A stretch of 64,000 nucleotides of DNA from Sipunculus nudus. Its lineage: Eukaryota > Annelida > Sipuncula > Golfingiida > Sipunculidae. The first letter of the stretch is position 1. Every line of letters starts with the position of its first letter. The notes under the pieces are model-generated. The model saw only the letters and a program-made list of their open reading frames with translations, was not told the origin of the DNA and did no database searches. The stretch spans positions 4,767,479 to 4,831,478 of the forward strand of contig CM049321.1 in assembly GCA_026874595.1 (NCBI GenBank), written 5' to 3'. The translations under genes were made by a program, and so were the position numbers. Positions 62,538 through 64,000 of this stretch are shown in pieces.

Positions 62538-62751
62538 GGCTTAGAATATTATTAATATATGATGAAAATATTTCAAGAAATAGCATGCACAATGGATCAT
62601 ATTACGCTACCCTGATAGACCGGAATTGTGTATCGCATATGACTTCTTCTGTGACCAGCTCGTCTAAAAGCGATGTATTTATCACGTCTATGTTGTTGAC
62701 GAGGAATGGCCTCATATCGTTGATGATTTGGCTGTGGTTTCTTTCAGACAT
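24240..62751 (-). CDS. CARD - unknown domain - TM - 26 ankyrin repeat protein (36 coding exons)
   Basis: Assembled by matching splice sites and phase. Coding exons in transcript order: 62611-62751, 61512-61647, 61147-61187, 59990-61010, 59371-59790, 58718-58809, 58018-58116, 56740-56841, 56181-56297, 55843-55941, 55058-55156, 54662-54760, 54469-54558, 54106-54198, 53477-53572, 53111-53209, 51440-51538, 50526-50624, 48802-48897, 48080-48172, 47833-47931, 47227-47319, 43729-43821, 43016-43111, 42580-42678, 40827-40925, 31935-32033, 31231-31323, 30674-30772, 30155-30253, 29807-29905, 29186-29278, 28594-28704, 24880-24967, 24599-24639, 24240-24332. The lengths sum to 4725 bases (1575 codons with stop), with no phase conflict. 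Layout: CARD about 5-91, unrecognised region 107-586, ankyrin 1-2 at 587-650, TM about 686-706, ankyrin 3-26 at 724-1501, polar tail 1502-1574. A CARD recruits partners through CARD-CARD contacts; ankyrin arrays bind proteins. An innate-immune or death-signalling adaptor is inference. Extra phase-0 exons in long introns cannot be excluded. Confidence 0.75.
24599..24639 (-). CDS. Exon 35: C-terminal exon
   Basis: 41 bases between TGTATTTTTAG and CAG|GTAAGA, both strong sites, phase 1 in and 0 out: NLTKTVTQFDLEQ. The other two frames contain stops. Confidence 0.6.
24880..24967 (-). CDS. Exon 34: polar C-terminal exon
   Basis: Acceptor TTACTTTCCAG, donor CCAG|GTTTAG, phase 0 in and 1 out. Encodes a polar segment (REARNQQKSNYQTSDIKTS, then VTYAVTTRMP). 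It is 3.6 kb beyond the last ankyrin exon. Support comes from matching phases with the two following exons. Confidence 0.55.
26557..26635 (+). repeat. (CA)n(TA)n microsatellite
   Basis: A short CA run followed by a long TA array with one AA interruption. Confidence 0.95.
26854..26896 (+). ncRNA. Type I hammerhead ribozyme-like motif
   Basis: Core CUGAUGA at 26859-26865 and GAAA at 26878-26881. Stem I pairs 26854-26858 with 26892-26896 (CACAT with ATGTG, 5 bp). Stem II pairs 26867-26869 with 26874-26876, loop GGCA. Stem III pairs 26881-26883 with 26888-26890 (AAC with GTT), loop ACGT. The cleavage triplet would be UUA, with cutting after 26891. The one departure from a standard core is T.T at positions 10.1/11.1, where a G-C pair is usual. 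Penelope-like retroelements and retrozymes are known carriers of such motifs. It lies antisense inside an intron of the ankyrin gene. Confidence 0.6.
26923..26975 (+). repeat. (TA)n microsatellite
   Basis: TA array 27 bases downstream of the hammerhead-like motif. Confidence 0.95.
28594..28704 (-). CDS. Exon 33: ankyrin repeat 26 (last)
   Basis: 37 codons, phase 0/0. DVTALHIARYKGHRNAERIL then LRYGAKSTDYDP. I use the acceptor ATTTTTTCAG|ATTG; the downstream AG at 28691 would break phase. Donor CCG|GTATGA. Confidence 0.8.
29186..29278 (-). CDS. Exon 32: ankyrin repeat 25
   Basis: 31 codons, phase 0/0. LTPLHIAALYGNPQVLDVLI then NNGANVEAKAE. Acceptor TAGTTCCAG, donor GAG|GTAGAC. Confidence 0.9.
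29807..29905 (-). CDS. Exon 31: ankyrin repeat 24
   Basis: 33 codons, phase 0/0. GRTTLHIAAGVDIRQPVLIL then LRNGADLEAKTM. Acceptor AATTTCCTAG, donor ATG|GTACGA. Confidence 0.9.
30155..30253 (-). CDS. Exon 30: ankyrin repeat 23
   Basis: 33 codons, phase 0/0. DTPLHLAASKGQGKAMEILL then KMGADVNSKDM. The acceptor is TTTATAAAG directly behind a (TA)n array, so it lacks a normal polypyrimidine tract. Donor ATG|GTAGGT. Confidence 0.85.
30258..30306 (+). repeat. (TA)n microsatellite at a splice acceptor
   Basis: TA array whose lower edge is 5 bases from the acceptor end of exon 30 (30253) on the minus strand. It occupies the position where the polypyrimidine tract should be. Confidence 0.95.
30674..30772 (-). 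CDS. Exon 29: ankyrin repeat 22
   Basis: 33 codons, phase 0/0. GTALHMASFFGDSESMNIL then MKYGANINAKTI. Acceptor TTCCTACAG, donor ATT|GTAAGA. Confidence 0.9.
31231..31323 (-). CDS. Exon 28: ankyrin repeat 21
   Basis: 31 codons, phase 0/0. FTPLHLAMGHLKTMEVLL then KMGADVEAGDK; two residues shorter than usual before the second helix. Acceptor ATATACATAG has a weak pyrimidine tract. Donor AAG|GTACGT. Confidence 0.85.
31935..32033 (-). CDS. Exon 27: ankyrin repeat 20
   Basis: 33 codons, phase 0/0. GHTPLHLAARIGLDTAVEIL then LQKGADVNSLDQ, close to the ankyrin consensus. Acceptor ATGTATCTTAAG, donor CAG|GTAAGT. Confidence 0.9.
32817..33289 (+). repeat. 5' LTR of gypsy element 2
   Basis: About 473 bp, matched along its length by 39473-39950 with scattered substitutions. 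AATAAA in ATGAATAAACTG near 33211 is a candidate polyadenylation signal within the LTR. Confidence 0.85.
33827..34500 (+). pseudogene. gag region, gypsy element 2
   Basis: ATG at 33827 opens MATFTTDEKEKLANAFVELG, then stops at about 33962. Further frames carry a gag block (LVFSGDPKDASFDLWLYEV) and 34167-34502 (LIDKLEGIYGTVDLGG, RIEDLLEKVRESG), which is a typical gypsy gag core. At least two stops interrupt it. Confidence 0.7.
35080..35240 (+). pseudogene. Aspartic protease remnant, gypsy element 2
   Basis: One frame shows ALLDTGSTVSTI, the D-T/S-G active-site motif of retroviral-type proteases, followed by a frame interruption within 150 bases. Confidence 0.6.
36000..36810 (+). pseudogene. 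Reverse transcriptase, gypsy element 2
   Basis: The N-terminal block near 36000-36230 (TPFKQTFRRIPLFMYNEV, VQVRKKDNTLRMCIDYRQLN) ends in a stop. The 36280-36810 frame carries the palm with CVFLDDIIVYSK at the YVDD position, then KYLGHIVSEKGVESDPEK and FLGFSGYYRKYVPHYSKIA. The catalytic residues are retained in this frame but the ORF is broken upstream and downstream. Confidence 0.85.
36945..37454 (+). pseudogene. RNase H region, gypsy element 2
   Basis: HIDASTKGLGAVLYQKQGD and SRSEKNYSAHKLEFLALKWA are RNase H motifs. A stop separates them from the TDNNPLTYVLTSAKLDATGH block and the RNase H C-terminus DALSRFPGL. Confidence 0.8.
37518..38440 (+). pseudogene. Integrase, gypsy element 2
   Basis: The zinc-binding N-terminus (HDDAGHLGQG) stops at 37742. 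The 37850-38440 frame holds the catalytic core: LVSMDYL, MADQGRQFESRSLQEL and HPQTDACTERLNKILLNML, with the D, D and E of the DDE triad visible. It continues to HETTGFSPYYLMFGRHPRL, characteristic of gypsy integrases. Confidence 0.85.
39473..39950 (+). repeat. 3' LTR of gypsy element 2
   Basis: About 478 bp, homologous to 32817-33289, directly preceded by a G-tract that serves as polypurine tract. Ends CCCCGTTACA. Confidence 0.85.
39951..40826 (+). other. Intronic sequence with a dispersed ACGGACGACGGAC repeat tail
   Basis: No coding sequence. The stretch 40230-40345 has GAACGGACGACGGACAAAG followed by TTTTAGCTCACT and GTGAGCCGAGCTAAAT, shared with 46740-46850. A (TA)n array lies at 40736-40772. 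Confidence 0.55.
40827..40925 (-). CDS. Exon 26: ankyrin repeat 19
   Basis: 33 codons, phase 0/0. IPPLFTAICKNNLDILQVLL then KNGADTSVKDN. Acceptor ATATTTTACAG, donor AAT|GTAAGT. The next intron (8.8 kb) contains a gypsy element. Confidence 0.9.
40926..42579 (-). other. Intron without recognised features
   Basis: AT-rich, with no ankyrin-like frame on the minus strand. A short stretch near 41690-41760 repeats AATGCAAATGC several times. Nothing else stands out. Confidence 0.6.
42580..42678 (-). CDS. Exon 25: ankyrin repeat 18
   Basis: 33 codons, phase 0/0. GPLSGAADLGNTDAVLLLL then KHGADPNAGGK. Acceptor GCATTGCAG, donor AAG|GTAATA. Confidence 0.9.
43016..43111 (-). CDS. Exon 24: ankyrin repeat 17 (NNT-type)
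   Basis: 32 codons, phase 0/0. GNLFTALYINNNDVIRILL then EHGADPNMQS. Acceptor ATGTTTTACAG, donor TCG|GTAAAT. Confidence 0.9.
43729..43821 (-). CDS. Exon 23: ankyrin repeat 16 (NNT-type)
   Basis: 31 codons, phase 0/0. VNRPLAFAICQNRTEAVKVL then LDHGADPNKA. Acceptor TTTTTTTCAG, donor GCG|GTCAGT. Confidence 0.85.
44235..44870 (+). repeat. Dispersed degenerate repeat family, copy A
   Basis: Internally repetitive, with a block about AATATAGGTAAC, then CCTAATTTTAGGATTCAAAGG, then ATGTCATATTAGAAGGTT recurring every 150-200 bp. It shares GTCATGACGCTCAGCT with 63361-63380. Similar blocks occur at 46615-46850 and 63340-64000. Confidence 0.55.
45871..46417. repeat. Inverted repeat, arms about 95-105 bp
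   Basis: The + strand segment 45871-45960 (GCTAGACTGGTACCCTGCTC, AGAGACAGGCGTACAACGC) matches the reverse complement of about 46310-46417 at roughly 80 percent by eye, with an intervening 350 bp. A decayed foldback or two oppositely inserted short elements are both possible. Confidence 0.6.
46615..46850 (+). repeat. Dispersed degenerate repeat family, copy B with GACGGACGG tail
   Basis: GGATATAGGTCACAGCCACCT and GGACCTCCATGGATTTCAGT match the family at 44.4 and 63.7 kb. It ends in ACGGACGACGGACAAAG and a TAGCTCA to TGAGCTA inverted pair. The tail is shared with about 40260-40345. Confidence 0.6.
47227..47319 (-). CDS. Exon 22: ankyrin repeat 15 (NNT-type)
   Basis: 31 codons, phase 0/0. ILTPLVLAISENNTFAMQML then LAHGADPDLK. 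Acceptor CTGTTTTCAG, donor AAA|GTATGT. Confidence 0.9.
47833..47931 (-). CDS. Exon 21: ankyrin repeat 14 (NNT-type)
   Basis: 33 codons, phase 0/0. MNPLFHAVLQNKTDFMSILL then EYEADLNIVIK. Acceptor TTATTATAG, donor AAA|GTAGGT. Confidence 0.85.
48080..48172 (-). CDS. Exon 20: ankyrin repeat 13 (NNT-type)
   Basis: 31 codons, phase 0/0. LPPLLHAMHMNNTNSVRMLL then DYGANINIR. Acceptor TTTCGTAG, donor CGG|GTATGT. Confidence 0.85.
48802..48897 (-). CDS. Exon 19: ankyrin repeat 12 (NNT-type)
   Basis: 32 codons, phase 0/0. NGLSPLVSAVNTNNTEAVYV then LLDHGANPNVPV. The donor is read as GTA|GTAAGT; an alternative three bases upstream (CCA|GTAGTA) would also keep phase. Confidence 0.85.
48964..49018 (+). repeat. 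(TA)n microsatellite
   Basis: Pure TA array in the intron between exons 18 and 19, 66 bases upstream of the 40-bp inverted repeat. Confidence 0.95.
49085..49210. repeat. Perfect 40-bp inverted repeat (hairpin)
   Basis: 49085-49124 and 49171-49210 are exact reverse complements over all 40 bases, with a 46-base loop. The loop contains the CTGATGA to GAAAC part of a hammerhead-like motif. The extreme identity suggests recent origin or ongoing conversion. Confidence 0.95.
49138..49184 (+). ncRNA. Hammerhead ribozyme-like motif 2
   Basis: CUGAUGA at 49143-49149 and GAAA at 49166-49169. Stem II pairs CGGG (49151-49154) with CCCG (49161-49164), loop TCGCAT. Stem III would be A-U and C-G (49169-49170 with 49176-49177), loop AGACT. 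Stem I pairs CAC (49140-49142) with GTG (49179-49181), then one mismatch and two A-T pairs. As in motif 1, positions 10.1/11.1 are T.T. The cleavage triplet would be GUU. Stem I and III are weaker than in motif 1 and compete with the 40-bp hairpin. Confidence 0.5.
50526..50624 (-). CDS. Exon 18: ankyrin repeat 11 (NNT-type)
   Basis: 33 codons, phase 0/0. ASLELALRNNNTGAIRILL then KHGANPNMQRE. Acceptor TTTTTTTATAG, donor GAG|GTTGGT. Confidence 0.85.
51440..51538 (-). CDS. Exon 17: ankyrin repeat 10 (NNT-type)
   Basis: 33 codons, phase 0/0. GVTLLEIATLNNKTDILEVL then LEHGANVERAGS. First of a block of repeats with an N-N/K-T turn. Donor TCG|GTGAGT. Confidence 0.9.
51539..53110 (-). other. Intron, AT-rich, no exon recognised
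   Basis: Short frames occur on both strands but none has ankyrin character or paired splice sites. A short AT array lies at 53077-53092. Confidence 0.55.
53111..53209 (-). CDS. Exon 16: ankyrin repeat 9
   Basis: 33 codons, phase 0/0. DGLTALHLAARRGHTDTVKG then LLEGGADIEATTT, a canonical repeat. Acceptor ATTTCATATAG, donor ACT|GTAAGT. Confidence 0.9.
53230..53290 (+). repeat. (TA)n microsatellite
   Basis: TA array with a short ACACAT interruption, between exons 15 and 16. Confidence 0.95.
53477..53572 (-). CDS. Exon 15: ankyrin repeat 8
   Basis: 32 codons, phase 0/0. GYTSLHLVAEIGLAKPIGLL then IRSGVNVDKKTS. Acceptor CCATGTTACAG, donor TCG|GTAGGT. Confidence 0.85.
54106..54198 (-). CDS. Exon 14: ankyrin-like repeat 7
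   Basis: 31 codons, phase 0/0. GRLSPFFIALLRENIDMILN then FIKSGARLIYT. Acceptor GATCATCACAG, donor ACG|GTAAGT. Confidence 0.8.
54469..54558 (-). CDS. Exon 13: ankyrin repeat 6
   Basis: 30 codons, phase 0/0. SPLCMAIIRDEDHVVRILL then TKGSDVNE. Acceptor GATTATTACAG, donor GAG|GTAAGG. Confidence 0.85.
54662..54760 (-). CDS. Exon 12: ankyrin-like repeat 5 with GC donor
   Basis: 33 codons. GATALGLSIWKRHGQISKML then LDRIPQIKRDKK. The 3' splice junction reads AAAAAG|GCAAGT, the consensus of a GC-AG intron. The nearest GT would break phase. The C-terminal half departs from the ankyrin consensus. Confidence 0.75.
55058..55156 (-). CDS. Exon 11: ankyrin repeat 4
   Basis: 33 codons, phase 0/0. EATALHLAAYMGETQIARVL then LEHGADIHKKTK, a canonical repeat. 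Acceptor TATATTTTAG, donor AAG|GTTTTT. Confidence 0.9.
55843..55941 (-). CDS. Exon 10: ankyrin repeat 3
   Basis: 33 codons, phase 0/0. RPFLHLLVAFGSPWLTNKYL then LGGDVNQTDQ. Degenerate at the TPLH position. Acceptor ATGTTTCAG, donor CAG|GTAAGA. Confidence 0.75.
56181..56297 (-). CDS. Exon 9: probable transmembrane segment
   Basis: 39 codons, phase 0/0, residues 685-723. FYGLFLAMLLVVSSIFI is an uninterrupted hydrophobic stretch of membrane-spanning length, followed by DVYAEGRYRIAHGDKE. Acceptor GCATTTCCAG, donor ATG|GTAAAG. It interrupts the ankyrin series between repeats 2 and 3. A degenerate hydrophobic ankyrin repeat is the alternative. Confidence 0.65.
56740..56841 (-). CDS. Exon 8: charged juxtamembrane linker
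   Basis: 34 codons, phase 0/0, residues 651-684: EDCPGLKPYRGYLPAEKK, then a lysine-rich stretch. Acceptor TTTTCTATAG, donor TGG|GTAATT. Its basic charge next to the hydrophobic segment in the following exon fits a cytosolic side by the positive-inside rule. Confidence 0.65.
56842..58017 (-). other. Intron between ankyrin repeat 2 and the juxtamembrane exon
   Basis: About 1.2 kb, AT-rich. A 73-codon frame at 57702-57923 has no ankyrin or other recognised motif and no convincing paired splice sites, so I do not call it an exon. Confidence 0.5.
58018..58116 (-). CDS. Exon 7: ankyrin repeat 2
   Basis: 33 codons, phase 0/0, residues 618-650. ENLTPLGLAVSENYMELANQ followed by LVEQGADLELANV. Acceptor TTTATTTCAG, donor GTG|GTAGGT. 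Confidence 0.85.
58718..58809 (-). CDS. Exon 6: ankyrin repeat 1
   Basis: Residues 587-617. TNLMRAVRANDLQRARILV, then NQGADVNYV, is an ankyrin repeat. I place the acceptor at ACCAAG|GAACC so that the phase matches exon 5 (GYGTNL). The first AG, GTTTTAG|GACC at 58816, would need a phase-0 donor upstream. Donor GAG|GTAATT. Confidence 0.7.
59371..59790 (-). CDS. Exon 5: continuation of the unrecognised domain
   Basis: The acceptor ATCTTTTTAG|GGAATTAC is entered in phase 1 and continues the frame of exon 4 as a glycine codon. The donor is TATG|GTAATA, phase 1. 139 codons are mostly helical, with KEESIVSKLNQIIGQMHTAA, VFMLLKVLKLVLD and GLDSDIVKIRMRM. A phase-0 donor at TCA|GTAGTG is possible and would pair with the alternative acceptor of exon 6. 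Confidence 0.7.
59990..61010 (-). CDS. Exon 4: large exon, unrecognised domain
   Basis: 340 codons in one exon. I choose the acceptor CAGCAAGTAG|GATCC because the earlier AG sites leave an in-frame TAG. The donor is CTGG|GTTGGT, phase 1. The translation is mixed alpha and beta, with blocks such as GKHLSNVIMKSVQEYGGIDL, FFLGYSLFRSWRNCLTHGDD, ETISTLVADLDTSWETAVG, RNLRLYFTIS and ILKRLNGRALSQMIGALLEE. I do not recognise the family. A HEPN or DZIP3-like module was considered but the expected signature is not clear. Position between a CARD and ankyrin repeats suggests a regulatory or oligomerisation domain, by analogy only. Confidence 0.8.
61147..61187 (-). CDS. Exon 3: short linker
   Basis: 41 bases between a TTCTTTTGCAG acceptor and GAAGAG|GTACTT donor. 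Entered in phase 1 and left in phase 0, it encodes a charged linker (ERTQDTGRRHGEE). The phases fit exons 2 and 4 exactly, which is the main support. Confidence 0.6.
61512..61647 (-). CDS. Exon 2: CARD helices 4-6
   Basis: The acceptor TTGTATTCAG precedes GAAACT, and the donor is GCAG|GTAATA (phase 1). The 45 codons include VSELLSIIQRK, ADFHRFRDCLIKTGQ and HISKKLA, the classic CARD helix 4-6 signature (LL..L.RR...F..F...L..TGQ.HL...L). This is the clearest family match in the N-terminal part. Confidence 0.85.
61648..62610 (-). other. First coding-exon intron
   Basis: About 0.96 kb between the two CARD exons. A 150-codon + strand frame (61762-62214) is open here but resembles nothing recognised. 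A (TA)n array lies at 62479-62533. Confidence 0.5.
62479..62533 (+). repeat. (TA)n microsatellite
   Basis: TA array in intron 1 of the CARD-ankyrin gene, 78 bases from the donor of exon 1. Confidence 0.95.
62611..62751 (-). CDS. Exon 1: start codon and CARD helices 1-3
   Basis: ATG at 62749-62751 follows a strong acceptor (CTTTTCTGACAG, then AACT), so a noncoding 5' exon probably lies upstream. The 47 codons begin MSERNHSQIINDMRPFLV and continue with DVINTSLLDELV and FRSIR, matching the hydrophobic pattern of CARD helices 1 to 3. The donor is AGG|GTAGCG, phase 0. The frame contains no stop. It joins exon 2 to give a complete CARD. Confidence 0.75.
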
Positions 62752-62755
62752 AGTT

Positions 62756-64000
62756 CTGTCAGAAAAGAATCGAATATTACAGCAATTACTAGAAACCCAT
62801 TATTTCATAAACATAAATGAACAATAGTGGAACATATTTTCAGACATTCTGTATTCTCTTTCTGCAATGAAGAAATATAAAGAATCCCTATTTATTGTGG
62901 ATGATTTAGGAAGGCTGTAACGTTAACTATCACTTATAAATTGATCAAAATCAATTTTGAAAAGGGTCCAGAAAGAAGGTATATTCATAAGAGCTTCACA
63001 AGATTGTCTATCATCCATCCTGTTGATCATTGTTGTATCTGCACTAGTTCTGATTATATTGTGTCTGCAACAAAACAGCCCGCACAGTCTCGAAACTGAA
63101 TTGTTTGATAGTTGTAAATTTTGCAGGCGAACCCATCTAACACGGCAAGGGAACTGTGTATATGGTTGGCACGCCTGATTAACGCCTGCTCACATTCCAA
63201 GACTATTCGGCCTCCTGTCGCGCCTTCGCGGGAAATAAAGGTCTCTTAAAAACTAGTGTACGTCAGTGTATATTGAGGGTGATATCAAACCAAGGGAGTC
63301 CTGTTCTGGACAGACCCTGCTGAAGTCGCTGGCCAGTCTTCGTACAACAAGCGATCCATGGTTCATGACGCTCAGCTGACCATCATGCCATTTGGCCTAA
63401 CAGTCACAACAGGAATTTCATCATTTGAAAGCAATACTGAGGTTAACTAAGATGTGATCTTGACCTTTGACCTGCTGACACCACAGGTGACATGGTTCTC
63501 CCGTGAGTGATGGGTGACACATGTACAGGCTGAAGCCAATCATATCCATACAGGCTGTACAAGAGAAGAATAAGATCAAGGCCACCAGTTTTCAAACTCC
63601 TCTGAGAGGTAACATTACCTAGTTTAGAATAATATTTGCCAAGAAACCCATTTGATGTTGCGTTAGAAGGTTCTAGGCCTAGCGGATACAATTGGAGGGC
63701 ACCTTACATTCAAGTTGCTCAAATCATGTTTTCTTCCTATAGCTCGCAGAATATAGGTCACGGTAATCTCATTTTGTGTCTCAAAGGACAATTACCTAGG
63801 ACCTTCCTGAATGTCACATTAGAATATTCTAGGGTAAAGGGATACACTTTGTGTCCCGTCTTTCTCTCTGGGTGTTCAAAATAATGTTTTCGTCCCATAA
63901 TTTGAGAATATTGGTCACAATGACCTAATTTTTAGGTTTCCAAGTAAATTTTACTGGGACCTCAATGGATGTACACTTAGAAATTTCTAGAATACGGCTT
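62756..64000 (-). other. 5' flank of the CARD-ankyrin gene, with repeat family copy C
   Basis: The first coding exon begins just after an acceptor-like site (62755/62756), so a noncoding exon and the promoter should lie in this stretch or beyond the window; neither could be placed. The part 63300-64000 is the same degenerate repeat family as 44235-44870. A + strand frame at 62957-63178 has a hydrophobic stretch (ILLIIVVSALVLIILCL) but no ATG. Confidence 0.5.

Noticed and set aside
62957-63178. Hydrophobic + strand frame resembling the methyltransferase anchor (TM, then a G.CV.G motif)
   Set aside because: No ATG in frame, only 73 codons, and the similarity is limited to a hydrophobic stretch and a few residues.

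Overview
The window is animal nuclear DNA: AT-rich, full of (AT)n microsatellites, Ty3/gypsy LTR retroelements and short dispersed repeats, with small phase-0 exons in long introns. The repeat style and the CARD and ankyrin content fit a lophotrochozoan, most likely a bivalve mollusc. That assignment is inference; nothing here is diagnostic of a species. No tRNA, rRNA, operon or CRISPR structure was seen.

Positions 1-22,340 (+ strand) hold three tandem copies of a roughly 7.5-7.9 kb unit. Each unit carries a long 5' flank and a single-exon gene for a membrane-anchored class I SAM-dependent methyltransferase-like protein. Copy 1 (2804-3772) is intact. Copy 2 (10821-11853) has a 2-bp deletion after codon 48. 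Copy 3 (21634-22303) has a nonsense mutation, a later frameshift and a large 3' deletion. Unit 2 carries a degraded minus-strand gypsy element (12125-15475). An 808-bp unknown insertion (6762-7569) sits at the unit 1/2 junction. For both insertions a sister unit shows the empty site.

Positions 22,690-23,880 are a diverged tandem repeat of about 235 bp.

Positions 24,240-62,751 (- strand) hold one very large gene that I reconstruct from splice sites and reading phase as 36 coding exons and 1574 codons. In order it encodes an N-terminal CARD, a roughly 480-residue region I do not recognise, two ankyrin repeats, a hydrophobic probable membrane segment, 24 more ankyrin repeats (each on its own exon, almost all phase 0/0), and a short polar C-terminus. 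The CARD, TM and ankyrin order suggests a membrane-tethered innate-immune or cell-death adaptor; function is inference. A second, plus-strand gypsy element with both LTRs (32817-39950) lies in one of its introns.

Two hammerhead-ribozyme-like motifs occur on the + strand inside introns of this gene (26854-26896 and about 49138-49184). The second is embedded in a perfect 40-bp inverted repeat. Both have intact CUGAUGA and GAAA cores. Positions 62,756-64,000 are the gene's 5' flank plus part of a dispersed repeat family also seen near 44.3-44.9 kb and 46.6-46.9 kb.
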